NCBI GenBank assembly: GCA_017556895.1
Contig: JAFYLX010000147.1
Coordinates: 1-11,087 of the forward strand
Length of the DNA: 11,087 nt
From: Bacillota bacterium
GTDB lineage: Bacteria > Bacillota_A > Clostridia > Peptostreptococcales > Anaerovoracaceae
Direction: 5' to 3'
A model generated the notes under the pieces. That model was given only the letters and a program-made list of their open reading frames with translations, was not told the origin of the DNA and ran no database searches. Numbering within the stretch: position 1 is the first letter of the stretch; each line of letters starts with the position of its first letter. Shown in pieces: positions 1 through 6,963 of this stretch. Position numbers and translations under genes: made by a program.

Positions 1-198
1 ATAGTTCAGCTTACTATCCAAAAGAAGGAGTTACAGGCTAAGAACGCAGAGCTTATTAAACTAAAAGAGGATCTAACTTCCGAAATGGACTTTATAAATT
101 CTGCAGAGTATATAGAACAGCAAGCACGTAAAGACTTAAGAATGATAAAAGAAAACGAACTTTTATTCATAGTTGATGACGAGGAAGATAAGGAATAA
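1..198 (+). CDS. divIC: Septum formation initiator DivIC/FtsB family, 3' end (partial)
   Basis: This is an open frame from the first base to the TAA at 196-198, giving 65 residues of a protein whose start lies outside the window. The first part is a Leu/Ile heptad-type coiled coil rich in Lys and Glu. It is followed by a segment reading YIEQQARKDLRMIKENELLF (about residues 38-57 of the fragment) and a short acidic tail. The 'YIE..AR..L.M.K..E' pattern is the hallmark of the DivIC/FtsB family, single-pass membrane proteins that join FtsL and DivIB/FtsQ in the divisome. The membrane segment would be upstream of the window. The next gene starts 2 bases after the stop, so the two are almost certainly co-transcribed. 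The family call is firm; the exact symbol rests on Firmicute convention. Confidence 0.85.
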   Translation: MVQLTIQKKELQAKNAELIKLKEDLTSEMDFINSAEYIEQQARKDLRMIKENELLFIVDDEEDKE

Positions 199-200
199 AA

Positions 201-749
201 ATGGACAAGCTAAAGATAAAGGAAGCCATCGTAGTAGAAGGCAGAGATGATACGGCTGTACTGAGACAGGTGACGGACGCTCTGATTATAGAGACTCACG
301 GTTTTGGGATTGCCAAATCAACTTGGGAACTACTGGAAAAGGCATATAAAGAGAAGGGGCTAATAGTCCTTACGGACCCTGATTTTTCTGGGGAAGAGAT
401 TAGAAAGAGGATTGTTAAGGCCTTTCCGGATTGTAAACACGCATATATGCCAAGAAAGAAGGCAATAAAAAAAGGCGATATAGGCATCGAGAATGCTACG
501 CCGGAGGATGTAAAAAAGGTACTAGAAAAGGTTTGCACTGTGAAGAAAGACGCTCAGGATATATTTATTTTGGGTGATTTAGATAAGGCAGGCTTAATTG
601 GAACACCGGAGGCAAAAGAACTTAGAGAAAAGGTTGGCGCCATCCTTGGTATTGGATATGGTAACGGCAATGCGATGCTCAAGAAGTTAAATAGCTTCGG
701 CATAACAAGAGAAGATTTTGAAAAAGCAGTAGAAGAAAGTAAGAGATAG
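201..749 (+). CDS. rnmV: Ribonuclease M5 (5S rRNA maturation, Toprim domain)
   Basis: RNase M5 makes the final double-strand cleavage that matures 5S rRNA in Gram-positive bacteria, acting on precursor bound by ribosomal protein L18. The 182-residue product has the usual family length. The N-terminal Toprim domain shows the catalytic Glu in VVEGRDD (E13), HGFGI at 33-37, and the metal-binding DPD pair in LTDPDFSGEE (D59, D61). The C-terminal part carries the conserved GYGNGNAMLKKLNSFGI (152-168). The ATG at 201 follows the DivIC stop by two bases, and the DivIC 3' end (GAGGAAGATAAGGA) supplies a purine-rich ribosome binding site. The stop is 3 bases before the rsmA start. The rnmV-rsmA pairing is common in Firmicutes and supports both calls. 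Confidence 0.95.
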   Translation: MDKLKIKEAIVVEGRDDTAVLRQVTDALIIETHGFGIAKSTWELLEKAYKEKGLIVLTDPDFSGEEIRKRIVKAFPDCKHAYMPRKKAIKKGDIGIENATPEDVKKVLEKVCTVKKDAQDIFILGDLDKAGLIGTPEAKELREKVGAILGIGYGNGNAMLKKLNSFGITREDFEKAVEESKR

Positions 750-752
750 GAT

Positions 753-1607
753 ATGAAGTTATACGAACCTTCAACGATAAAGAGAATAAGAGAGGCTCAC
801 GGATTTAAGTTTTCCAAGAGCTTAGGACAAAACTTTTTGACTGATAAACATATCATCGACCAGATTGTTGATGGTGCAGATATTGGTCCGGAGGACCTAG
901 TAATCGAAATTGGCCCAGGGATTGGGGTTATTACATATGAGGCGGCGCAACAGGCCAAAAATGTAATCGCGGTAGAAATCGACAAATCCCTTCTTCCAAT
1001 TTTGGAAGAGACGCTAGGAGAGTTTGATAATGTAAGAGTAATCAATGAAGACATTTTGAAACTCGACTTAAATAAGGTAATTGAGGAAGAAGGATCTCCA
1101 AATGTAAAGATTATGGGTAACCTTCCTTACTATATTACGACTCCAATCATCATGAAGATTCTTGAAGATGGAGTTAAGGCTGATAGCATCACTATTATGA
1201 TGCAAAAGGAAGTTGCCGACAGAATTAAGGCGGCTCCCGGTGGCAAGGAATACGGTGCGCTTTCTGTAGCGGTTCAGTATTATTGTACTGTAGACAAGGT
1301 GGCAAGCGTTCCTAGATCTGTGTTTGTACCGCAACCAAACGTAGACTCTGTAGTTTTAAGACTAAACATTAGAAAAGAAAGACCTGTAGAACTAGATAAC
1401 GAGGCACTTTTCTTCGAATGTGTTAAGGCAGGCTTTGGACAGAGAAGAAAGACACTATTGAATTCACTACAAAATGTAAAGGGAGCTACAAAAGAAATTG
1501 TAGTAGAAAGCTTGGAGGCTGCAGGTATAGCGGCAAACAGAAGAGCAGAAACATTAGACCTAAATGAATTTGCAAGAGTGGCTAATGAGGTGAACAAGAG
1601 ACTATGA
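753..1607 (+). CDS. rsmA: 16S rRNA (adenine1518-N6/adenine1519-N6)-dimethyltransferase RsmA/KsgA
   Basis: This SAM-dependent enzyme dimethylates two adjacent adenines in the 3'-terminal hairpin of 16S rRNA, a late check on 30S assembly. The 284-residue product is full length. Visible motifs, in order, are KSLGQNFLTD (22-31), SAM motif I VIEIGPGIGV (50-59), catalytic motif IV NLPYY (123-127), MMQKEVADRI (139-148), FVPQPNVDSVVLRL (191-204), the C-terminal FGQRRKTLLNSL (228-239) and RRAETLDL (263-270). The ATG at 753 has GATAGGAT just upstream and lies 3 bases after the rnmV stop. Its TGA (1605-1607) overlaps the ATG of the next gene, so translation of the two is probably coupled. Some members are the target of kasugamycin resistance by loss of function. 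Confidence 0.97.
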   Translation: MKLYEPSTIKRIREAHGFKFSKSLGQNFLTDKHIIDQIVDGADIGPEDLVIEIGPGIGVITYEAAQQAKNVIAVEIDKSLLPILEETLGEFDNVRVINEDILKLDLNKVIEEEGSPNVKIMGNLPYYITTPIIMKILEDGVKADSITIMMQKEVADRIKAAPGGKEYGALSVAVQYYCTVDKVASVPRSVFVPQPNVDSVVLRLNIRKERPVELDNEALFFECVKAGFGQRRKTLLNSLQNVKGATKEIVVESLEAAGIAANRRAETLDLNEFARVANEVNKRL

Positions 1608-3694
1608 AACAGCACAAAGAACACAAAGAACATAGAGAGATAAAATTCGATACCTTCGGTAAAATCGATAAGGCGATGGAAGAAACCTATCATGAAGTGG
1701 AGAATATGTCCTTTGAAGAGATTACAGAGAAGGCGCTTCATACCAGCTTCTTCGAAGCCGCAATTTGGGCAATCGTTCTTAACTTAATAATCGAGACTTT
1801 AGGCAGATTCTCTACCACATCATTACTAGGAGGAATACAGTTCGTTTTCGAAGATCCAATCGTATTCTTCTACAACACATTGATTATTTTTGCGACTCTA
1901 GTAATCGCATCACTATTTAAGAGAAGAGTTTTCGTCTTCGTAATCGTATCCATCTTCTGGCTGGCGATAGGTATAGTGAATGGTGTCATACTACTTAACA
2001 GAATGACTCCATTTACGGTAAAAGACCTTAGTAACCTTGAAGACGGGGCCACTATCGTAACTAACTATCTGGAAATCTGGATGATAGTAGTGGCCGGTAT
2101 TGCAGTTGCTTTAGCTATTGCAGGGCTAGTTCTTCTATTTATCAAGGGGCCTAAAAAGGCTACTAGAGTTAAGTGGAAGAGAAACCTAATCGCGGTACTT
2201 CTAGTTATTGCAACGACTTTCGGTGCAACATCCGTAATGATCAATACTAACAGAGTAGAAACTTTCTTCGGTAACCTTGCCTACGCTTACAAAGACTACG
2301 GTGTGGCATACTGCTTTATCAATACTTGGCTAAACACAGGTATCAGCAAGCCTGAAGGTTACAGCGAAGAAATGATGCTTGATATTTTCAACCAAGACGA
2401 ACTTGGTGATGACAATATGATGCTTCTAGAACAGAAAGATGAGGATGAAGAGCATCCAAATATCATCTTCCTTCAGCTAGAATCCTTCATCGACCCAGAG
2501 GGCATCAACACTATCGAAGTTGATGGAGAAACTTGTCCTAACTTTAGATACTTAGTAGAAAATTATCCGTCCGGTGAGCTTACAGTTCCAGCTTGTGGTG
2601 CGGGTACTGCAAACGTAGAGTTTGAAGTAATGACTGGTCTAAGCGTTAAGTTCTTTGGACCAGGGGAATATCCATATAAATCAGTACTAACAGAGAATTC
2701 AACAGAAACTCTAGGATTCGACCTAAAGAGTCTAGGATATTCTACTCACGCGGTTCACAACCATAGAGGCGTTTTCTATAACAGAAATACAGTATTCGCC
2801 AATATGGGTATGGATACTTTTACGAGTATCGAATATATGAATGATGTTGAAAAGACTCCTAAAAACTGGGCTAAAGACGACCTTTTAGTAGAGTGTATGA
2901 CAGACTGCCTTGACTCAACAGAATCAAGAGATATGATCTATACTATCTCCGTACAGGGTCATGGTCAGTATCCTGGAGAAGAAACTTTAGAAAATCCTAA
3001 ACTAAAGGTAACTAAGGCTCCAACAGAGGAACTAAAGTGGAAGTTCGAGTACTACGTGAACCAGATCCACGAAATGGACCAGTTTATCAAGAGACTAACA
3101 GATACACTAGCTGCTTACGATGAACCGGTAGTTCTAGTAATGTACGGCGACCATATTCCAGCTATCGACTTAACTGAAGAAGCACTAAATAACGGAAACC
3201 TATATGGTACAGAATACGTAATTTGGAGTAACTTTGGTCTTTACGCTGATGATGAAGACATGTACACATATCAGCTAGCATCTCACGTTATGGACATGCT
3301 GGATATGCAGGTTGGTACAGTATTCACATATCAGCAGAATCATAAGAACAGCGAAACTTACCTAGCTGACCTTAAGGCTATCGGCTACGATATGCTTTAC
3401 GGTAAGTACTACATGTACGGCGGCAACAACCCATTTGAACCAACGGATATGAGAATGGGTGTTAAGGAAATCAAGATTGACGAAGTAGTTAAGATTGCCG
3501 ATAGATACTATATCAAGGGACAGAATTTCAATGAGTACAGTAAGGTTACTTTAGATGGAAAGACTTTGAAGACTATCTATTTAGGCACTAACATCTTAGG
3601 TTTACAGGAAGAAGTAGACCCAGAAGACGTAGTTAATATGAAAGTCAGTCAGGTTGAAAAGAAGACAAACGAAATCATGAGTACTACAGAATAA
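1604..3694 (+). CDS. LTA-synthase-family membrane sulfatase / glycerophosphate transferase
   Basis: The product is probably a polytopic membrane enzyme that polymerises or transfers glycerophosphate from phosphatidylglycerol onto a lipid or cell-wall acceptor. The first 45 residues are cytosolic and begin with a His/Lys/Glu-rich run. About five hydrophobic segments follow (roughly 49-66, 80-104, 108-131, 156-180, 194-212). The extracellular sulfatase-fold domain spans about 285-600: E293 in QLESF, nucleophile T335 in GAGTANVEFE, H453 in QGHGQ, and D516-H517 in MYGDHIP. This order and spacing match the catalytic residues of S. aureus LtaS (E255, T300, H416, D475/H476). Residues about 616-682 form an added C-terminal domain that looks Ig/IPT-like, so the protein is longer than the S. 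aureus enzyme. The ATG lies in an ATGA overlap with rsmA, and its only nearby Shine-Dalgarno candidate is GAGG at 1587-1590, rather far away. Arginine is almost always AGA, typical of a well-expressed gene here. The acceptor cannot be told from sequence. Confidence 0.9.
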   Translation: MKQHKEHKEHREIKFDTFGKIDKAMEETYHEVENMSFEEITEKALHTSFFEAAIWAIVLNLIIETLGRFSTTSLLGGIQFVFEDPIVFFYNTLIIFATLVIASLFKRRVFVFVIVSIFWLAIGIVNGVILLNRMTPFTVKDLSNLEDGATIVTNYLEIWMIVVAGIAVALAIAGLVLLFIKGPKKATRVKWKRNLIAVLLVIATTFGATSVMINTNRVETFFGNLAYAYKDYGVAYCFINTWLNTGISKPEGYSEEMMLDIFNQDELGDDNMMLLEQKDEDEEHPNIIFLQLESFIDPEGINTIEVDGETCPNFRYLVENYPSGELTVPACGAGTANVEFEVMTGLSVKFFGPGEYPYKSVLTENSTETLGFDLKSLGYSTHAVHNHRGVFYNRNTVFANMGMDTFTSIEYMNDVEKTPKNWAKDDLLVECMTDCLDSTESRDMIYTISVQGHGQYPGEETLENPKLKVTKAPTEELKWKFEYYVNQIHEMDQFIKRLTDTLAAYDEPVVLVMYGDHIPAIDLTEEALNNGNLYGTEYVIWSNFGLYADDEDMYTYQLASHVMDMLDMQVGTVFTYQQNHKNSETYLADLKAIGYDMLYGKYYMYGGNNPFEPTDMRMGVKEIKIDEVVKIADRYYIKGQNFNEYSKVTLDGKTLKTIYLGTNILGLQEEVDPEDVVNMKVSQVEKKTNEIMSTTE

Positions 3695-3698
3695 TTTT

Positions 3699-3719
3699 GT
3701 AACATTATATGATTGTTAC
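3699..3719. repeat. Small inverted repeat between the LTA-synthase-like gene and the GNAT gene
   Basis: GTAACA (3699-3704) and TGTTAC (3714-3719) form a perfect 6-bp inverted repeat around a 9-base AT-rich centre. There is no T tract, so this is not a convincing terminator. It lies just upstream of TATATA (3722-3727), which could be a weak -10 element, with TTGTAA (3697-3702) as an over-spaced -35. An operator or chance symmetry are both possible. Confidence 0.3.
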
Positions 3720-3747
3720 GGTATATATGTAGTGAAAGGAGTGCCAC

Positions 3748-4299
3748 ATGAAAAACATATACACAGAGAGATTGTTGTTAACACCATGGCAAGCCACTTG
3801 GGAAGATGCGGAAGGCTTATATGCCTATGCAAAGCACCCAGAAGTAGGTCCAAATGCAGGATGGCCTCCACATGAAAGCGTAGAAGCATCTATGGATATC
3901 CTTACCGAACTTTTCGTACCTAGCACTGCATGGGCAATTAGAGAAAAGGATACGGGTAGAATCGTTGGTCACATCAGTCTTGACGACGATAAACGTAGAG
4001 AAGACGTTAACAGCAAGGAAATGGGTTACAATCTAGCCTATGATTGCTGGGGCAAGGGTTATATGACAGAGGCTGCCAATGCAGTAATGGACTACGGCTT
4101 TGAGGAATTCGGGCTAGTAGTTATGTCAATCTGCACAGGCCCTGACAACAAGCGTTCCCAGAGAGTTATCGAGAAATGTGGTTTCAAGTTTGAGGGAATC
4201 CAGAGAAGAGGTTACCACATCCTAGACGGAACAGACCGCGATAATTTGGTTTATTCTATTCTTAGGGAAGAGTGGGAAGAACTGCGAGCTAAAAAATGA
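3748..4299 (+). CDS. GNAT N-acetyltransferase, RimJ/RimL type
   Basis: This is a 183-residue acetyltransferase that moves acetyl from acetyl-CoA to an amine; the substrate is unknown. It opens with the RimJ/RimL-style TERLLLTPW (6-14). The acetyl-CoA binding loop is in WGKGYMTEA (101-109), and the family's C-terminal motif is NKRSQRVIEKCGF (134-146) with FEGIQRR after it. Length and layout match the RimJ/RimL branch, which includes ribosomal-protein N-terminal acetyltransferases and many small-molecule or drug acetyltransferases. The ATG at 3748 follows GAAAGGAG (3734-3741) at good spacing. The TGA at 4297-4299 overlaps the start of the next gene, a sign of translational coupling. Which acceptor it modifies cannot be read from the sequence. 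Confidence 0.88.
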   Translation: MKNIYTERLLLTPWQATWEDAEGLYAYAKHPEVGPNAGWPPHESVEASMDILTELFVPSTAWAIREKDTGRIVGHISLDDDKRREDVNSKEMGYNLAYDCWGKGYMTEAANAVMDYGFEEFGLVVMSICTGPDNKRSQRVIEKCGFKFEGIQRRGYHILDGTDRDNLVYSILREEWEELRAKK

Positions 4300-4568
4300 A
4301 GACATTTGCAGAAAAAGTGCGTAGCACTATAACGTATCTAGTATTAATCATAGTTATTACATTGGTAGCTTTGCTCCTTGTAAAACTATATAAATCCATG
4401 GCTTCATACGTAAGGATGTCAAAAATTGTGACAATTATGTTGTTTGCTCTTGCTCTTGACTGCGTACTAATCTGGTGGATGATAAAAGTATGGCTACCGG
4501 AAGATGTTTCGGAAAAGATTGAAAAAGACATAGAAGACTACAATAATTGTAACGATGATGAGCTTTAA
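4296..4568 (+). CDS. Small two-helix membrane protein, unknown function
   Basis: I do not recognise this 90-residue protein. It has a short basic N-terminus, a hydrophobic helix at about 11-32, a basic linker with K34, R40 and K43, a second hydrophobic helix at about 44-65 with a WW pair, and an acidic soluble tail (about 68-90) ending in NNCNDDEL. The charge pattern is compatible with a hairpin in the cytoplasmic membrane. Its ATG overlaps the TGA of the acetyltransferase gene (ATGA at 4296-4299) and it has no clear Shine-Dalgarno of its own, so it is likely translated by coupling. A strong terminator begins 10 bases after its stop, making it the last gene of the left transcript. The overlap and the orderly topology argue that it is real, although an antisense frame also covers the region. 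Confidence 0.7.
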   Translation: MKTFAEKVRSTITYLVLIIVITLVALLLVKLYKSMASYVRMSKIVTIMLFALALDCVLIWWMIKVWLPEDVSEKIEKDIEDYNNCNDDEL

Positions 4569-4578
4569 TGCATAGTAT

Positions 4579-4609
4579 ATAGAGGACGGAAAACGTCCTC
4601 TATTTTTTT
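4579..4609 (+). terminator. Rho-independent terminator after the small membrane protein gene
   Basis: A perfect 10-bp stem pairs ATAGAGGACG (4579-4588) with CGTCCTCTAT (4594-4603) around loop GAAAA and runs into seven T residues (4603-4609). It ends the left gene block. It also lies only 13 bases before the next start codon, so it sits in the immediate leader region of the cysteine desulfurase gene. Confidence 0.92.
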
Positions 4610-4622
4610 ATGCGGGAGAAAG

Positions 4623-5765
4623 ATGATGATATATTTAGACAATGGGGCCACGTCCTTCCCTAAACCGAAGGGAATGTTAATGGCGATGGAAAAATGCATG
4701 ATGGAATACTGCGGTAATCCTGGAAGGTCTGGACATTATATGTCCATGAAGACGGGAGAGGAAGTTTACCATGCCAGAAGAAAGGTCTCTAGTCTATTTA
4801 ATATAAAGAATCCACAGCAGTTGATTTTTACCAAGAACACGACTGAGGCTTTGAATCTTGGCATGAGGGGACTGCTCAAAAGGGGCGACCACGTTATAAC
4901 GACTGCTATGGAGCATAATTCTGTACTGCGACCCCTTAAGTGCTTAGAAGCAGCAGGTATAGAGCATTCTATTGTCAAGGCAAATGAGAAGGGCGAAGTT
5001 AGCGTGCGGGACATTGCAGGTAGCATTAAGGAAAATACAAAAATGATAGTCGTGACGGCGGCATCTAACGTGACGGGAACCATAATGCCACTCAAAGAAA
5101 TAGGAAAACTGGCTAAAAAGAGGGGCCTGGTATTTATGGTGGACGGAGCGCAAGCAGCGGGAAGCATGAATATCGATGTAGAGAATCTAGGAATCCATAT
5201 GCTCGCGGTGCCAGGACACAAGGGGCTCCTTGGGCCACTTGGAACGGGGGCGTTATTCGTGAGGGAGGGTATTGTCTTAGAACCCATATTGGCCGGTGGA
5301 ACCGGAACAGAATCTAAGAATCGCACCCAGCCATGGGATTTTCCGGAAGGTTTTGAGGCGGGAACGATAAATGCACCGGCTATAATCGGACTGGGAACCT
5401 CTGCGGAATACGTGGGCAAAATTGGAGTTGATGTTATACGACAGCACGAAGAAGAACTCATAGGCTACTTAGATGAGGAGCTCCTAAATATGGACGGAAT
5501 AACCCTATATGGACCGGATTGCAGTAAGAAGACAGGGATTTCTCTCATAAATATTGCAGGTCTTGAGGCTGAAGAGGTAACCAACGAATTGAATAAGACC
5601 TATGGAATAGCAGTAAGGGGCGGATATCACTGTGCGGGTCTTGCACACAAGTCCATAGGAACGTGGGAGCAGGGAGCTGTTAGAATTAGTGTCGGACCAT
5701 ATAATACAAAAAAAGAAATGAGGACACTCGTAGAGGCCCTCAATAAGATATGCAAAGGTATTTGA
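4623..5765 (+). CDS. Cysteine desulfurase family protein (class V aminotransferase fold, PLP)
   Basis: This is probably a PLP enzyme that takes sulfur from cysteine as an enzyme-bound persulfide for cofactor, Fe-S or tRNA thiolation use, releasing alanine. The 380-residue protein has the N-terminal YLDNGATSFPKP (4-15), PLP-contacting MEHNS (96-100, H98), DGAQAAG (174-180), the Schiff-base lysine in PGHKG (K200), and the catalytic cysteine in GGYHCAGLAHK (C337). The spelling 'DNGATSFPKP' and 'GHKGLLGPLGTG' places it with the NifS-like 'cysteine desulfurase family protein' group of Clostridia rather than with typical IscS or SufS. No Fe-S scaffold gene (iscU or sufU) is adjacent, so the sulfur acceptor is unknown. 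Two adjacent ATGs exist: GGGAG at 4614-4618 favours the second (4626), where many homologues start (MIYLDN). It uses AGG, CGA, CGG, CGC and ATA codons more than its neighbours. Confidence 0.88.
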   Translation: MMIYLDNGATSFPKPKGMLMAMEKCMMEYCGNPGRSGHYMSMKTGEEVYHARRKVSSLFNIKNPQQLIFTKNTTEALNLGMRGLLKRGDHVITTAMEHNSVLRPLKCLEAAGIEHSIVKANEKGEVSVRDIAGSIKENTKMIVVTAASNVTGTIMPLKEIGKLAKKRGLVFMVDGAQAAGSMNIDVENLGIHMLAVPGHKGLLGPLGTGALFVREGIVLEPILAGGTGTESKNRTQPWDFPEGFEAGTINAPAIIGLGTSAEYVGKIGVDVIRQHEEELIGYLDEELLNMDGITLYGPDCSKKTGISLINIAGLEAEEVTNELNKTYGIAVRGGYHCAGLAHKSIGTWEQGAVRISVGPYNTKKEMRTLVEALNKICKGI

Positions 5766-5780
5766 TTTTTAGATATTTAT

Positions 5781-6857
5781 TTACCAGTAACCTAGTAAAT
5801 GCTGCATCAGTAAGCTTACACAAGCGATGGCAACCCAGCAGCAGAAACCCATGATGATAGGCTGTCCGCCTTTTTTTATAAGGTTTACCACATTAGTGTT
5901 TAGACCGATGGCACACATAGCCATTGCAATGAAGAATTTAGCTAGCTTTTTGGCAAAACCTACGAAGTAGTCTGCATAAAGCACAGTTATGCCGCTTTCC
6001 GGAAGAAGGGACATAACGGTTGTGATAAGTGAGGCACCAATGAAGTAAAGGATGAACCAAGGGAAGATTTTGCCAAAAGCCACTTTCTTTGCTTCTCCGC
6101 CGACTTTCTTTGCCTGGTTAGTTCTGTATAGTGCTAGGACTAGAGTGATTGGGATGATAGCAAGAGTACGAGTAAGCTTAACTGTGGTAGCCTGAGCTAG
6201 TACCATGCCGTTTGTTCCCTTCATGCTATCCCATGCGGATGCGGCTGCTGTTACTGAAGACGTATCGTTGATAGCAGTTCCCGCAAATAGGGCGAAGCCT
6301 TCGTTTGAAAGGCCGATGATGTTGCCTAGAGTAGGGAAAATAAGTGCTGCAATAACATTGAATAAAAAGATTACTGAGATGGAACGTGCAATCTCTTCGT
6401 CCGTTGCATCAATAACCGGAGCGGTTGCCGCAACTGCTGATCCGCCGCAAATAGAAGATCCGACGCCAATCAGTACGGATACGTTCTTATCCATTTTTAA
6501 CATCTTGCATAGAACGAATGCTATGACTAAAGATGTTGCAATCGTTGAAATTATAACGGGGAGTGATTGGCCTCCCACAGATAATACAGTTTTAATATTT
6601 AATGAAAAACCTAGGATGATAACTGCATACTGAAGTATTTTCTTTGAAGTAAATGTAACTCCGGTTTTCATCGTATCGGACGATGCAAAGTTCGGCAAAA
6701 TTGCAGTGATTATCATACCGATTAAGATGGCAAATACCGGTGCGCCAATTATTTCAAAGGAAAATGAACCGAAATTTAGGCCTGATAGGAATGTTGATAC
6801 GCAAGCGACAAAGGCGGCGATTAAGATTCCAGGGCCTTTTGTTTTTATAAAATCCAT
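5781..6857 (-). CDS. YeiH-family putative sulfate exporter (UPF0324) membrane protein
   Basis: This is a polytopic membrane protein of about ten hydrophobic segments, 358 residues, of the YeiH / 'putative sulfate exporter' family, whose true substrate is poorly defined. The diagnostic stretches are [17 protein letters not shown] (about 133-149) and [18 protein letters not shown] (about 192-209). A longer frame reaches 6878, but I set the start at 6857. AGGAGGA (6863-6869 on the reverse strand) lies 6 bases before that ATG, and the extra upstream seven residues, MFYRRIS, overlap the ribosome binding site. It converges with the cysteine desulfurase gene, with 15 AT-rich bases between stops and no obvious terminator. 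It is divergent from the zinc-ribbon gene. Neighbourhood with a cysteine desulfurase and the family's link to sulfur metabolism are suggestive only. Confidence 0.88.
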   Translation of the reverse strand: MDFIKTKGPGILIAAFVACVSTFLSGLNFGSFSFEIIGAPVFAILIGMIITAILPNFASSDTMKTGVTFTSKKILQYAVIILGFSLNIKTVLSVGGQSLPVIISTIATSLVIAFVLCKMLKMDKNVSVLIGVGSSICGGSAVAATAPVIDATDEEIARSISVIFLFNVIAALIFPTLGNIIGLSNEGFALFAGTAINDTSSVTAAASAWDSMKGTNGMVLAQATTVKLTRTLAIIPITLVLALYRTNQAKKVGGEAKKVAFGKIFPWFILYFIGASLITTVMSLLPESGITVLYADYFVGFAKKLAKFFIAMAMCAIGLNTNVVNLIKKGGQPIIMGFCCWVAIACVSLLMQHLLGYW

Positions 6858-6862
6858 AGATA

Positions 6863-6869
6863 TCCTCCT
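6863..6869 (-). promoter_or_regulatory. Ribosome binding site that fixes the YeiH-family start
   Basis: On the reverse strand this reads AGGAGGA, 5-6 bases before the ATG at 6857-6855. It is a near-perfect Shine-Dalgarno and lies inside the longer frame that starts at 6878, so it argues against the longer start. Confidence 0.85.
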
Positions 6870-6892
6870 ATAAAACAAAGTAAAGATAATAG

Positions 6893-6943
6893 TAACATAA
6901 ATGTTGTTATTATGCCATATGTCGTGTTAAAATAAACACATAT
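6893..6943. promoter_or_regulatory. Divergent control region of the YeiH-family and zinc-ribbon genes
   Basis: The 106 bases between the two divergent starts are very AT-rich. For the + gene, TTGTTA (6904-6909) and TAAAAT (6928-6933) make a plausible promoter with an 18-base spacer. Symmetry is present in two places. AACAT-AA-ATGTT lies at 6894-6905. ATATGT (6917-6922) with ACATAT (6938-6943) encloses GTGTT (6924-6928) and AACAC (6935-6939), an imperfect 27-base dyad over the -10. These could be operators for a shared regulator, but AT-rich DNA produces such symmetry by chance. I could not place a good - strand promoter. Confidence 0.4.
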
Positions 6944-6963
6944 AAGAATTAAGGAGGAGAACT

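Noticed and set aside
1280..1741. 153-residue reverse-strand frame across the rsmA / LTA-synthase-like junction
   Set aside because: Both + strand genes here have clear motifs; the frame is low-complexity Phe/Leu/Ser complement of Lys/Glu-rich coding sequence.
3699..3719. Hairpin after the LTA-synthase-like gene as a terminator
   Set aside because: The 6-bp AT-rich stem is followed by GGTATATATG, with no T tract.
4766..5461. 231-residue open frame on the reverse strand inside the cysteine desulfurase gene
   Set aside because: It lies fully antisense to a gene with intact PLP and cysteine motifs, shows no recognisable domain, and is a shadow of the coding frame's codon bias.
6205..6633. 142-residue + strand open frame inside the YeiH-family gene
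   Set aside because: It is antisense to a well-supported transporter and has no ribosome binding site or family features.
6924..6939. GTGTT-N6-AACAC as a second Rex site
   Set aside because: Half-site spacing is two bases short and the outer bases do not match TTGTTAA-N4-TTAACAA.
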